Shown: positions 1 to 7,169 of the stretch, in pieces | Numbering within the stretch: the first letter of the stretch is position 1 | Layout: each line of letters starts with the position of its first letter | Assembly: GCA_964423545.1 (NCBI GenBank) | Contig: CAYRFV010000181.1 | Coordinates: 1-11,637 of the forward strand | Source: JALOOE01 sp964423545 | GTDB taxonomy: Bacteria; Chloroflexota; Anaerolineae; CG2-30-64-16 | Length of the DNA: 11,637 bases | Reading direction: 5' to 3' | Position numbers and translations under genes: made by a program | The notes under the pieces: generated by a model | Databases searched by the model: none | What the model saw: only the letters and a program-made list of their open reading frames with translations | What the model was told of the DNA's origin: nothing

Positions 1-17
1 TGGTCACCACCTCCTTT
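1..17 (-). promoter_or_regulatory. Shine-Dalgarno for a gene starting at or beyond the left edge
   Basis: Read on the minus strand, the first bases give AAAGGAGGTGGTGACCA, with GGAGG at 10-14 and nine bases left before the window ends. An ATG beginning at position 1 would have about 8 nt spacing, which is ideal. I infer that a minus-strand gene begins exactly at the edge, which would make 18-587 a divergent intergenic region. The sequence also resembles the 3' end of 16S rRNA on the plus strand, but it does not match that consensus and no rRNA precedes it. Confidence 0.4.
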
Positions 18-430
18 CAACAGCGGGAAGCGCAGAATGGGCGGGAAGAGCGGAGTTGGCGGACGCCTGCCAGGATCGACGTGCGAACACACTGACCCGC
101 GCCGCTGTCTGATCCATCCACGCTTCCGATCCCTCCGACGGGCCAAACGCATCCCGGCCCACCATCCACTGACCTTGCGGCTGAGAACGCCAATCTACAG
201 TGCGATTCGTCTGCATGAGCGGCCCCGCACCTGGCCAGACGACACCCCGCATGGCGCAGTCAGGTCAATCAGCTCAGGATATCGTGCGCCGGCGCGCCGC
301 GTAGGGTTGAGCTGCGATAGGTCTCGGTGCGGGCCCGGCCCCTGCGACAGGGGGAGGGGTACAGATGGCGTAACTCAACGCTTCTTGCTGCTCGTGACCA
401 ACGAGTCGATCATGTTACGCAGCTTAGCAT

Positions 431-467
431 ACCAGGTTAAGAAAAAGTTAAGAAGCACCAGGTTACG
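431..467 (+). repeat. Nested short direct repeats, possible regulator site
   Basis: ACCAGGTTA occurs at 431-439 and again at 457-465. Between and overlapping them is GTTAAG-AAAAA-GTTAAG (436-452), a 6-base direct repeat with an 11-bp period, and a related GTTACG at 462-467. Direct repeats with an 11-bp period are the usual target geometry of OmpR/PhoB-family response regulators. Assigning this one to such a regulator is inference. The site lies about 75 bp upstream of the candidate extended -10 at 525-533. Confidence 0.35.
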
Positions 468-524
468 ATGACCGTATTATATGCCTCAGAACGCCGATTG
501 TCAAGTCCGCTGCACGGCAGGTCG

Positions 525-533
525 TGGTAGAAT
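525..533 (+). promoter_or_regulatory. Extended -10 promoter candidate upstream of the MFS fragment
   Basis: TGGTAGAAT at 525-533 fits the extended -10 pattern TGnTATAAT with one mismatch. No convincing -35 lies 17 bp upstream, although a TTGTCA sits further away at 498-503. Transcription would start near 540, giving an untranslated leader of about 48 nt before ATG 588. Confidence 0.35.
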
Positions 534-587
534 ACACTATCAGCAATTATACACTCCCAACATTACGTTGCGCATTTCATTGCGGGA

Positions 588-722
588 ATGTGCAGGGCGG
601 CGACTATCGTGCCTGGTTGGCAGCGAACCCTCTACACCCTCTGGGTGACCCAGTTTACTGCGGTGGCGGGCTTCTCGTTCGTCACGCCGTTTGTGCCCTT
701 CTACATCCAAGAGCTCGGCGTC
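588..722 (+). pseudogene. 5' fragment of an MFS transporter gene, truncated
   Basis: The first 45 codons read as the N-terminus of a Major Facilitator Superfamily transporter: a short charged/aromatic lead (WQRTLYTLW), then a first transmembrane helix (about residues 19-41) ending in PFVPFYIQELGV, the typical TM1-to-periplasm boundary. After the GV at 717-722 the resemblance ends. The frame stays open only because it runs antisense through the next genes. A full MFS protein has about 400 residues and 12 helices, so nearly nine tenths is missing. The start could be ATG 588 or GTG 609, and neither has a strong Shine-Dalgarno. Either the gene was cut by a deletion or inversion next to the YitT gene, or the assembly joined two pieces here. 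As it stands it cannot make a working transporter. Confidence 0.6.
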
Positions 723-767
723 TCAAGTCGGTCGGACAAGCGAACAACTCAGTGGTGGTGGGTCGGG

Positions 768-1688
768 TCAAGATCGCGGTGTTCGGCTGAGCGGCTTGAA
801 CCCCTCTCCGAGCACTTCGTGGCTGGGGTTGATTACGATGAACGCCTCGGGGTCGACTCCGCTGACCGCGCGGCGCAGGCTGCCGAGCTGCCGGCGGCCC
901 ACGGTGGTCATCAAGACGACGCGTTCGGCGCGGGTGTAGCCGCCCTCCCCGCGCAGGATCGTCACCCCGCGCTCCAGCTCCTCGATGATCACCCGGCACA
1001 CCGCATCGGGCGACGAGGTGATGATGAAGGCGGTCGAAGCGGCGGCGAATCCTTCCTCTACAAAGTCAATCACGCGCGCCATGACCCAGGCGGCAATCAG
1101 CGCGTAGAGGGCCGGCGCCAGCCCGAAGAAGAACGCAGCCAGTCCCAGCACAACCACATCCATCGTCAGCAAAGAGGCCGACATGCGGACGCTCCGGTAG
1201 TGCTCCAGCAGCCTGGCCGGGATCTCGGTGCCGCCGGTTGTGGCGTTGGCGCGGAAGACGAGACCCATGCCGAGGCCGTAGAGCAGCCCGCCGTAGAGCG
1301 TGTAGAGGAGCGGCTCGCCCCGCACAGCCGGCACGATGGGGCCGAGCGCATCGATCGCCAGCGAGGAGAGCACGATGGCCAGGATCGTCTTGGGGCCGAA
1401 CGCGGTCCCCAGAACCCGCATGCCGATCAGGAGGAACGGCAGGTTAAGGACCAGCAGCGTCGCACCGACCGGCCAGCCCCACAGCCGGTTGGCGAACATC
1501 GCCAGCGCTGTGAAACCGCCGGGCACCACGTCGTTCGGATCGAGGAAGACGTCGACCGAAAGCGCCATGAGCACCACGCCGACGGCGATCAGGGCCAGAT
1601 CGTGAAAAGCGCGGCCGGTGACGTCGCCCCAAGGCGTATGCAAGAAAACGCGCCGGTCCAGCCGGCGCAAGCGGAGGGAAATGCCCAT
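768..1688 (-). CDS. YitT family membrane protein (YitT_membrane + DUF2179)
   Basis: This is a protein of 306 residues. An N-terminal membrane part (about residues 28-210) has five or six hydrophobic helices and the family's PGGFTALAMFANRLWGWPVGATLLVLN and NATTGGTEIPARLL stretches. A cytosolic C-terminal DUF2179 domain (about 215-297) ends in the typical HEVLGEGFK. YitT proteins are widespread inner-membrane proteins, and I can state no molecular function for them. I chose ATG 1688 because CAGGG lies just upstream. An in-frame ATG at 1712 has no Shine-Dalgarno and abuts the 1715-1752 hairpin. It is the last gene of the minus-strand run, and its 3' end faces the truncated MFS fragment. The nine residues after GEGF (KPLSRTPRS) may be non-native if 722-768 is a rearrangement junction. 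Confidence 0.85.
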   Translation of the reverse strand: MGISLRLRRLDRRVFLHTPWGDVTGRAFHDLALIAVGVVLMALSVDVFLDPNDVVPGGFTALAMFANRLWGWPVGATLLVLNLPFLLIGMRVLGTAFGPKTILAIVLSSLAIDALGPIVPAVRGEPLLYTLYGGLLYGLGMGLVFRANATTGGTEIPARLLEHYRSVRMSASLLTMDVVVLGLAAFFFGLAPALYALIAAWVMARVIDFVEEGFAAASTAFIITSSPDAVCRVIIEELERGVTILRGEGGYTRAERVVLMTTVGRRQLGSLRRAVSGVDPEAFIVINPSHEVLGEGFKPLSRTPRS

Positions 1689-1714
1689 CGAACCCTGCTG
1701 CTGGTTGCTCATCA

Positions 1715-1752
1715 GGGGATGCGAGGGCCCCGGGCAGGGCCCTCGCATCCCC
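1715..1752 (-). terminator. Perfect 16-bp hairpin between the peptidase and YitT genes
   Basis: GGGGATGCGAGGGCCC at 1715-1730 is exactly complementary to 1737-1752, with a six-base loop. It starts 17 nt after the peptidase stop codon. No T-tract follows on the minus strand, so it is not a textbook intrinsic terminator. It could be an attenuator, an mRNA 3'-end stabiliser or a rho-assisted stop. It would also hide any ribosome site for the upstream YitT start at 1712. Confidence 0.55.
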
Positions 1753-1769
1753 GTGTCACCGTGCCGCGT

Positions 1770-3101
1770 TCACTGGCCGCAGAAGCGGCGGACCACATCG
1801 TAGAGCACCCCGACGCCGAATGCGAGATTGGCCACGCTGACCCGCTCATCGTGGTTGTGCGCCAGCCCCGTCATGCCCGGACCCTCGTAGCGCATCGGCA
1901 CGAAGCCGTACACCTTGACGCCGAGCGGACCGACCCGCTTGGCATCGGTGCCGCCGGTGATCAACCCGGGCACCAGCACCGAACCCCGCTCATGGTCGGC
2001 CAACACGCGGCGCATCATCTCGAACAGCGGCGAGGCGGGGTCCGATTCCAGCGGCTGGTAGACCGGACCGAAGGCGATCTCGACCCGCTCCCCCACCACC
2101 CCGCGCACCTCCTGTTCCAGCGCCGCGAGCGTCGTGCCCGGCAGGATGCGGCAGTCGACGTCGGCTTCGGCCACGGCCGGGATGACGTTGATCTTGGTCC
2201 CCGCGCGCAGTATGGTGGGCGTTGCCGTATTGTGCAGCGCGGCGGAGAGGCGCCGCTTGACCGGCTCCGACAGCGGCAGCGCGGCCATGGCCCGATCGTG
2301 CGTTGCAGGGTCGAGCAGGCCGGTCAGGGTGGAGGATAGTCCATGGTTGAGATGCGCGGCGATCGCCTCGATATGCGAGCGCGCCGTCTTGGTGACGCGC
2401 AGCGGCAGCGGCGTCTCGATCAGCCGCGCCAACGCCTGGGCCAGCGGCAGAATCGCGTTGCGCGTGTGCGGCTGGGACGCATGTCCCGGTTCGCCGCGAC
2501 CGCGCAACGTGAAGCGCGCCGATCCTTTCTCGGCCGTGGAGCAGACGAAGAAGAGCTTGCCGTCCAGCTCCAGGCTGGTCGCGCCCCCCTCGTTGATGGC
2601 GTATTCGGCGTCGCGGATCAGGTCGGGATGCCGTTCCGCGATGAAGCCGGCGCCGAGCTTGCCCCCGGTCTCTTCATCGGCATTCACCATCAGGATGACA
2701 TCGCGGCGGAGCGGGACGCCTTTGCGCTTGAGCAGCAGCAGCGTCATCAGCTCCATCGCCACCATCTGTTTCATATCGGTGGCGCCGCGACCCCAGACGA
2801 TGCCGTCCACCAGGTCGCCGGAAAAGGGGGGCCGCTGCCACTGGTCGGCCTCGGCCGGGACCACATCGACGTGGCCCATGAGGAGGAGAGGCGGCTGCGA
2901 GCCATCCCCCTTCAGCCGCGCCACCAGGTTCCCGCGGCCGGGCGCGGACTCGAGCACCACCGGATCGATCCCTTCACGGCGCAGCAGCGCGGCGATATGC
3001 TCGACGCAGGGGGTTTCGTTGCCCGGCGGATTGGTGGTATCGAAGCGAATGAGGTCCTGTGTCAGGCGCGTGACCTCGTCGCCAACAGCATCCAGTGTCA
3101 T
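1770..3101 (-). CDS. M20 family metallopeptidase
   Basis: This 443-residue di-zinc peptidase is of the M20 (ArgE/DapE/CPG2-like) family and is probably a cytosolic di- or tripeptidase or an amidohydrolase. Visible motifs in order are MGHVDVVPA (H77 metal ligand, D79), WGRGATDM (D109 bridging ligand), ADEETGG (E143 catalytic base, E144 ligand), NEGG (E171 ligand), the dimerisation-domain stretch with GHASQPH (207-212), ITGGTDAKR, and LAHNHDE near the end (H415 ligand). All expected metal and catalytic residues are present, so it should be active. Start ATG 3101 has GGAG five bases upstream. An in-frame ATG at 3128 lies only seven bases from the assembly gap and is less supported. It sits directly downstream of the peptide transporter permeases on the same strand, so hydrolysis of imported peptides is the likely role. 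The exact substrate cannot be read from sequence. Confidence 0.92.
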   Translation of the reverse strand: MTLDAVGDEVTRLTQDLIRFDTTNPPGNETPCVEHIAALLRREGIDPVVLESAPGRGNLVARLKGDGSQPPLLLMGHVDVVPAEADQWQRPPFSGDLVDGIVWGRGATDMKQMVAMELMTLLLLKRKGVPLRRDVILMVNADEETGGKLGAGFIAERHPDLIRDAEYAINEGGATSLELDGKLFFVCSTAEKGSARFTLRGRGEPGHASQPHTRNAILPLAQALARLIETPLPLRVTKTARSHIEAIAAHLNHGLSSTLTGLLDPATHDRAMAALPLSEPVKRRLSAALHNTATPTILRAGTKINVIPAVAEADVDCRILPGTTLAALEQEVRGVVGERVEIAFGPVYQPLESDPASPLFEMMRRVLADHERGSVLVPGLITGGTDAKRVGPLGVKVYGFVPMRYEGPGMTGLAHNHDERVSVANLAFGVGVLYDVVRRFCGQ

Positions 3102-3135
3102 GGTCGCTCCGTGCGGTCTATTCGACATGATGCGG

Positions 3136-3145
3136 NNNNNNNNNN
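3136..3145. other. Assembly gap (10 N)
   Basis: Ten consecutive Ns interrupt the end of the DppC-type permease. The permease lacks roughly its last 15-20 residues plus a stop codon. That needs about 50-60 bases, so the 10 Ns must be a placeholder rather than a measured gap size. Anything between the permease and peptidase genes is hidden here. Confidence 0.95.
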
Positions 3146-4021
3146 GTTCACCGCGATGACAGTGATGAAGATCAGCAGTCCGGGGAAGATCGCGGTCCAG
3201 GGAGCGTAGTCCAGCTCCGATTGGGCGTGCTGGAGCATGTTGCCCCAGGTAGGTGTGGGGGGCTGAACGCCGAAGCCGAGGTAGCTGAGGCCCGATTCGG
3301 TGATGATGGCGGCCCCCACGCGCAGGGTCGCCGCGACGATGATCGGACTGGCCGCGCTGGGGAGGATGTGCCGCAGCATGATGCGCGAGTTCTTCACGCC
3401 GATCGCGGTGGCGGCGGTGACGAAATCCTTCTGCTTGAGCGACAGGAACGAGGCGCGCACCAGCCGCGCCACGCCCATCCACGACGTGACCGCAATCACC
3501 AGGATGATCGGCGTGATGCCGGCCTTCAGCCCCGGAACGACGCCGGCGCGCAGCATCTGGGTGAGGAGGATCGCGACGAACAGCGTGGGCAGCGTCAGCA
3601 TGATGTCGGCCCCGCGCATCAGCAGGTTGTCCGTGAAGCCGCCGCGATAGCCGGCGATCGAGCCGACGAAAGTGCCGAGGCCGATCGCCAGGAGCATGGC
3701 GATCAGACCGATGGAGAGCGAAACGCGGCCGCCGTGCATCGAGCGCACGAAGATATCGCGGCCCAGGCCGTCGGTGCCCATCGGGTGCTCCAAGGATGGC
3801 GGCTGGTAGGCCTGGAGGATGTGCGTCTTGCCCGGATCGTAGCCGGTCGCGATCGGCACGAAGATCGCGCCGAGCACGAGCAAGGCGAGGACGACGACCC
3901 CTGCCACGGCCAGCCTGTGCTTCCTGAACTGCCGCCAGGTGATCGAGGTGAGCGTCTCGGGCGGCCGGGCCGGCTCATTCGCCAGCCCGGCCGGCATGGA
4001 TACGGGATGTGCGCTCGCCAT
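3146..4021 (-). CDS. Peptide ABC transporter permease, DppC/OppC type (3' end lost in gap)
   Basis: This is an inner-membrane permease subunit of a family-5 (Dpp/Opp/Ni) ABC importer. 292 residues are visible. They show an N-terminal cytoplasmic tail, TM1 (about 38-60), the conserved HPMGTDGLGRDIFVR motif (79-93) typical of DppC proteins, more helices, the EAA loop that contacts the ATPase (about 202-226, AATAIGVKNSRIMLRH), and the ESGLSYLGFGVQPPTPTWG signature (242-260). The last helix reaches TVIAVN and then runs into the Ns, where family members continue with a short tail of about 15-20 residues. The start ATG overlaps the stop of the DppB-type gene as TGATG (4019-4023), so translation is probably coupled and the subunits are made in equal amounts. 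Confidence 0.93.
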
Positions 4022-5028
4022 CAGTCGTACCTGATCCTGGGATCGAGATAGGCGTAGGCGATGTCGGCGACGAGGTTGAAGATGACGATCAGGATGGCGC
4101 TGAACATCAAGATCCCCATCAGCACCGGATAGTCGCCGCGCTCAGCGTGCAGGTAGAAGAGGCGTCCCATGCCCGGCCAGGCAAAGATCGTCTCTGTGAA
4201 CAGCGCGCCGTTGAACAGCAGCGGGATCTCCAGCGCGATAATGGTCACCAGGGGGATCGCCGCGTTCTTGAACGCGTGCCGCAGGATGACCTGCTTCTCG
4301 CTGAGCCCCTTCGAGCGCGCCGTGCGGATGAAGTCGAGGCGCAGGTTGTCGAGCATGCCGGCGCGCGTGTAGCGCACGTGCTGGGCGAGCTGGAACACCG
4401 CCAACATCGTCACCGGCAGCACCAAATGCCAGATGCGGTCGACCAGCGGCGGGGGCGCGTACTCGCCCAGCGTCCGCATGCCTCCGCCCGGAAAGAGCGG
4501 GAGCGGCGGCGGATGCGGGAACAGCGCGGTGCCGGCGAGCGGATTCTGCAGCTTGACCGCAAAGATGATGATCAGGATCAGCCCGAACCAGAAGATCGGC
4601 ATGGACTGGCCCATGAAGGCGAGAGTCGTTGTGGCATGGTCGAAAAGCGAATACTGCCGGATCGCCGAGATCATGCCGATGGGGATCGCCATCAGGAGCG
4701 CGACGGCGAACGCGATGCCGGACAGCAGCAGGGTGTTGGGCAGGCGCTCGCTGATCTCCACCAGCACCGGCCGGTGCGTGATCATCGATTCGCCCCAGTT
4801 GCCGCGCAGCACGTTGCTCAGCCACTTAAGATACTTGACGTGAATCGGATCGTTCAGACCGTACTCCTGCTCGAGGCGCAGGAGGTCCTCCGGGGAGATG
4901 TTCGGGTTGTTTTGCAGCGCGGCCAGCGGGTTGTTCGGCGCGACCTGGATCATGGCGAACACGAGCACGCTGATCACGAAGAGCAGCGGAATCGCTTGCA
5001 GCAGACGGCGGATGATATAGCGAGTCAT
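4021..5028 (-). CDS. Peptide ABC transporter permease, DppB/OppB type
   Basis: This 335-residue permease partners the DppC-type subunit in a peptide importer. The N-terminus MTRYIIRRLLQAIPLLFVIS is the standard DppB opening with TM1. A periplasmic stretch with the PEDLLRLEQEYGLNDPI motif (46-62) follows, then five more helices. The EAA loop is at about 235-258 (RTARSKGLSEKQVILRHAFKNAAI), and the C-terminus is LDPRIRYD. The length is normal for the family. A Gly/Pro-rich periplasmic loop (about 161-195) is longer than in the E. coli protein. No clear Shine-Dalgarno precedes ATG 5028. The gene follows the binding-protein gene after 132 bp containing an imperfect stem-loop, which may set its expression below that of the binding protein. 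Confidence 0.95.
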   Translation of the reverse strand: MTRYIIRRLLQAIPLLFVISVLVFAMIQVAPNNPLAALQNNPNISPEDLLRLEQEYGLNDPIHVKYLKWLSNVLRGNWGESMITHRPVLVEISERLPNTLLLSGIAFAVALLMAIPIGMISAIRQYSLFDHATTTLAFMGQSMPIFWFGLILIIIFAVKLQNPLAGTALFPHPPPLPLFPGGGMRTLGEYAPPPLVDRIWHLVLPVTMLAVFQLAQHVRYTRAGMLDNLRLDFIRTARSKGLSEKQVILRHAFKNAAIPLVTIIALEIPLLFNGALFTETIFAWPGMGRLFYLHAERGDYPVLMGILMFSAILIVIFNLVADIAYAYLDPRIRYD

Positions 5029-5062
5029 CTGGTTGGCGACTGGCAGTCGGTCGGCGCGCAGA

Positions 5063-5120
5063 GGACGCAGCGGCTCGGGCAGGTCGATCGCGGCCTGCGG
5101 TCGACCTGCCGCAAGCGTCC
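5063..5120 (-). repeat. Imperfect stem-loop between binding-protein and permease genes
   Basis: GGCAGGTCGA at 5078-5087 is complementary to 5101-5110 (13-base loop), and GGACGC at 5063-5068 is complementary to 5115-5120, closing the same structure. It lies 41 bases past the binding-protein stop and 34 before the permease start. No T-run follows, so full termination is unlikely. Stem-loops here in sugar and peptide ABC operons commonly protect the upstream binding-protein mRNA or reduce read-through. That role is inferred. Confidence 0.45.
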
Positions 5121-5160
5121 AATGTCCTGTCTTGCCCTCACCGGCCCCACGCCGGAACGC

Positions 5161-6942
5161 TTACTTGTTCACCCATAGATCCGGCGCGTTCCACATCGGG
5201 CCGCTCCACGGCGTGGCGATCCAGCCCTGGACGCGGTTGTTGAACGACTGCAGGTTGAGGCGCTGGTAGAGGTAGATGTGGCTGGCGCCCTCTACGACGC
5301 GCGCGGCGGCCTTGCAGTACAGATCCTTCCGCTTGGGCCAGTCAGGAATGCTGCCTGCTTCCGCGAGCAGTTTGTCAGTTTCGGGATCGTTCCAACGGCT
5401 GTAGTTGATGCCGCCCTGGTTTTCGGGCGCAGGGATCGACGTGGAGTGGAAGTAGTTGAACATCTGGCCGTGTGGATCGATCGCGGCATTCGTGGTGTAC
5501 ATGATGATGTCGAAGTTGCCCTTCTTGCGCGGGCTGTTGGCAGCCCAGGAGCCGATCAAGGTCGCGGAGGGCTGGTTTTCGATGTACAGATCGATGCCGA
5601 TGTTCTTCAGGTTTTCGACGATCAGCACCTGCGAATCCTCGCGCAGCTTGTTGCCCGTGGTCGTCTGGTACTTCAGGCGCAGTTTCTGGCCGTCCTTCTC
5701 ACGGATGCCGCCGGCGCCCACCTTCCAACCCGCCTCATCGAGCAGTTGCTTGGCCTTCTCCGGGTCGTAGGCGAACGGCTTCACCTCGGTGCAGTTGTAC
5801 GGGTCCACGTTGAGCTCGCCGGTGCCGGGCATCGCCTTGCCGAACAGCAGCTTGTCGATGATCGTCTTCTTGTCGATGCCGTAGGCGATCGCCTGGCGCA
5901 CCTTGAGATCGCCCAGGATCGGGTGCGGCGTTTTGTTGTCCGCGGGATCACCCGGCTTCACCAGGTTGAGGATCAGCCGCTCGCCGCCGGCTTGCGGTGC
6001 GGAGAAGAGCTTGACGTTGGTCATCCGCTCGAGCTCGGGGATGTCCGCCTCGGTGTTGTTCCACATGATGTCCGCTTCGCCGTTCTTGAGCAGCTGCTTG
6101 GCGACTTCGGAGGAAGGCACGATGCGGACGATCACCTTGTCGAGGTAGGGCTTGCCGGGGTCCCAGTAGTTGTCATTGCGCACGAAGGTGATGTGATCGC
6201 CCGTCACGAATTCCTCGACCTTGAACGGGCCGGTGCCGATCGGCTTGCGGTTGAACGCCCAGGTCTTGAATTCCTCGGGCTTGCCCGCGTTCTTGGGCAA
6301 CGGCAGGCCGAGGCCGGAGAAGAGGCGAATCCAGTCGGCCCGGAAGTTCTTGAACTTCAACACCGCGGTGTTGGGGTCCGGGCACTCGATCGTGTCGATG
6401 TCCTTGAAGGCGCCGGCATCGAGCGCGCCGTTGTTGGGCGTCATGATGGTCTTCCACGTGAACACCAGGTCCTCGCAGGTGAAGTCCGCGCCATCATGCC
6501 ACTTGGTCTTGCGCAGCTTGTAGGTGATGGTCTTGCCGTCCGCGCTGACGCCGCCGTTCTGGGTCGTGGGCACTTCGGTCGCCAGCAGCGGATAGCGCTC
6601 GCCTTTCTCGTTGACGCCGGTCAGCGGCTGGAGCGCCAGCGAGCTGACATGGTCCACAACCGTCTGCGTGCTCAGTTCCGGGTTGAGATGCTCCGGCTCC
6701 TGCCAGACGGCCATCGTGACGACGCCGCCCTTCTTGGGCGCGGCGGCGGCCGGCGCGGTTGTCGCCGCGGCCTTGGCTGCTTCCGTAGGCCTGGCGGCCG
6801 GGGCCTCGGTGGCCTTGGCGGCAGGCGCCGCGGGCGCCGCCGGCGCGACCGTTGGCGCTGCCGGCGCACATGCGGCCAGCGCCACCATCAGCACTGCCAG
6901 CAACGACAAGATGACCAAACTGCGGGTTGGATGGGTAGTCAT
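5161..6942 (-). CDS. Peptide ABC transporter substrate-binding lipoprotein (SBP family 5)
   Basis: This 593-residue secreted lipoprotein captures peptides (or another family-5 ligand) and delivers them to the DppBC-type permeases encoded downstream. A signal peptide (1-24) ends in the lipobox LAAC with the lipidated Cys25. A low-complexity Ala/Pro/Thr linker (26-70) should hold the domain off the membrane. The SBP_bac_5 fold then runs to the end, with recognisable stretches WQEPEHLNP (80-88), YKLRKTKWHDGADFTCEDLVFTW, GTGPFKVEEF and KVRQAIAYGIDKK. AGGAGG lies five bases before ATG 6942, which makes the start secure, and a sigma70-type promoter precedes it. It is the first gene of the minus-strand unit. 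The ligand cannot be named from sequence. The neighbouring M20 peptidase favours peptides. Confidence 0.95.
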   Translation of the reverse strand: MTTHPTRSLVILSLLAVLMVALAACAPAAPTVAPAAPAAPAAKATEAPAARPTEAAKAAATTAPAAAAPKKGGVVTMAVWQEPEHLNPELSTQTVVDHVSSLALQPLTGVNEKGERYPLLATEVPTTQNGGVSADGKTITYKLRKTKWHDGADFTCEDLVFTWKTIMTPNNGALDAGAFKDIDTIECPDPNTAVLKFKNFRADWIRLFSGLGLPLPKNAGKPEEFKTWAFNRKPIGTGPFKVEEFVTGDHITFVRNDNYWDPGKPYLDKVIVRIVPSSEVAKQLLKNGEADIMWNNTEADIPELERMTNVKLFSAPQAGGERLILNLVKPGDPADNKTPHPILGDLKVRQAIAYGIDKKTIIDKLLFGKAMPGTGELNVDPYNCTEVKPFAYDPEKAKQLLDEAGWKVGAGGIREKDGQKLRLKYQTTTGNKLREDSQVLIVENLKNIGIDLYIENQPSATLIGSWAANSPRKKGNFDIIMYTTNAAIDPHGQMFNYFHSTSIPAPENQGGINYSRWNDPETDKLLAEAGSIPDWPKRKDLYCKAAARVVEGASHIYLYQRLNLQSFNNRVQGWIATPWSGPMWNAPDLWVNK

Positions 6943-6981
6943 GCTTTCCTCCTGAGGTGACAGGCTGAGCGAAGTGAAGCC

Positions 6982-7010
6982 ATTCTATCATGGCGCAGAA
7001 GCCGCGTCAA
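6982..7010 (-). promoter_or_regulatory. Sigma70-type promoter of the peptide transporter unit
   Basis: On the minus strand, TTGACG (7005-7010) is separated by exactly 17 bp from TAGAAT (6982-6987). The -10 is preceded by TGA, making it also an extended -10. Transcription should begin near 6975, giving a leader of about 33 nt with the AGGAGG at 6948-6953. Confidence 0.7.
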
Positions 7011-7041
7011 ATGCATTTTTCGTCACAAGGGTTCGCCGCTG

Positions 7042-7060
7042 GCCCGGCGGCCCGCCGGGC
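7042..7060. repeat. 19-bp GC palindrome between divergent promoters
   Basis: GCCCGGCGG (7042-7050) and CCGCCGGGC (7052-7060) are perfect inverted repeats around one central C. The site lies 32 bp upstream of the SBP promoter -35 and 32-50 bp upstream of the glgB -10, so a bound protein could affect either promoter. In such GC-rich DNA a chance palindrome of this type is possible. Confidence 0.35.
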
Positions 7061-7088
7061 GCGGCGTCTGGCCGGCCCCTCCGGGCCA

Positions 7089-7097
7089 TGGTATAAT
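7089..7097 (+). promoter_or_regulatory. Extended -10 promoter of glgB
   Basis: TGGTATAAT is a perfect extended -10 (TGnTATAAT). No -35 consensus is visible 17 bp upstream, as is usual for extended -10 promoters. The predicted start near 7104 leaves an untranslated leader of about 66 nt before ATG 7170. Confidence 0.65.
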
Positions 7098-7169
7098 GGC
7101 GGCGTTTCCGGCGCGACCGCAGGCTCCGGCCCAGTCTGGCCGCGGCGCGCCAGCCAGGGGAGGCAGCGC

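Larger units (their letters stand above)
18..587. other. No recognisable gene; probable divergent intergenic region
   Basis: Open frames exist here on both strands (37-471 plus, 4-252 minus), but their translations are Arg/Pro/Ser-rich, have no family resemblance and lack good ribosome sites, so I do not call them. A small perfect hairpin lies at 339-353 (CCCCTG, three-base loop, CAGGGG). The 7-bp inverted pair GCGTAAC/GTTACGC lies at 368-374 and 414-420. The right part, from about 420, is distinctly more AT-rich than the rest of the window, as expected for a promoter region. Confidence 0.5.

Noticed and set aside
1..17. Possible 3' end of 16S rRNA on the plus strand
   Set aside because: It resembles the CACCTCCTTTC tail but has mismatches. 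It is better explained as a minus-strand Shine-Dalgarno.
588..2339. 583-codon open frame on the plus strand
   Set aside because: Only the first 45 codons look like a protein (MFS). The rest is antisense to the YitT and M20 genes, is rich in Arg/His/Gln, and stays open because of high GC.
6990..7169. Extended N-terminus of glgB
   Set aside because: It has no similarity, covers the glgB promoter and the palindrome, and would bypass the strong Shine-Dalgarno at 7157-7163.
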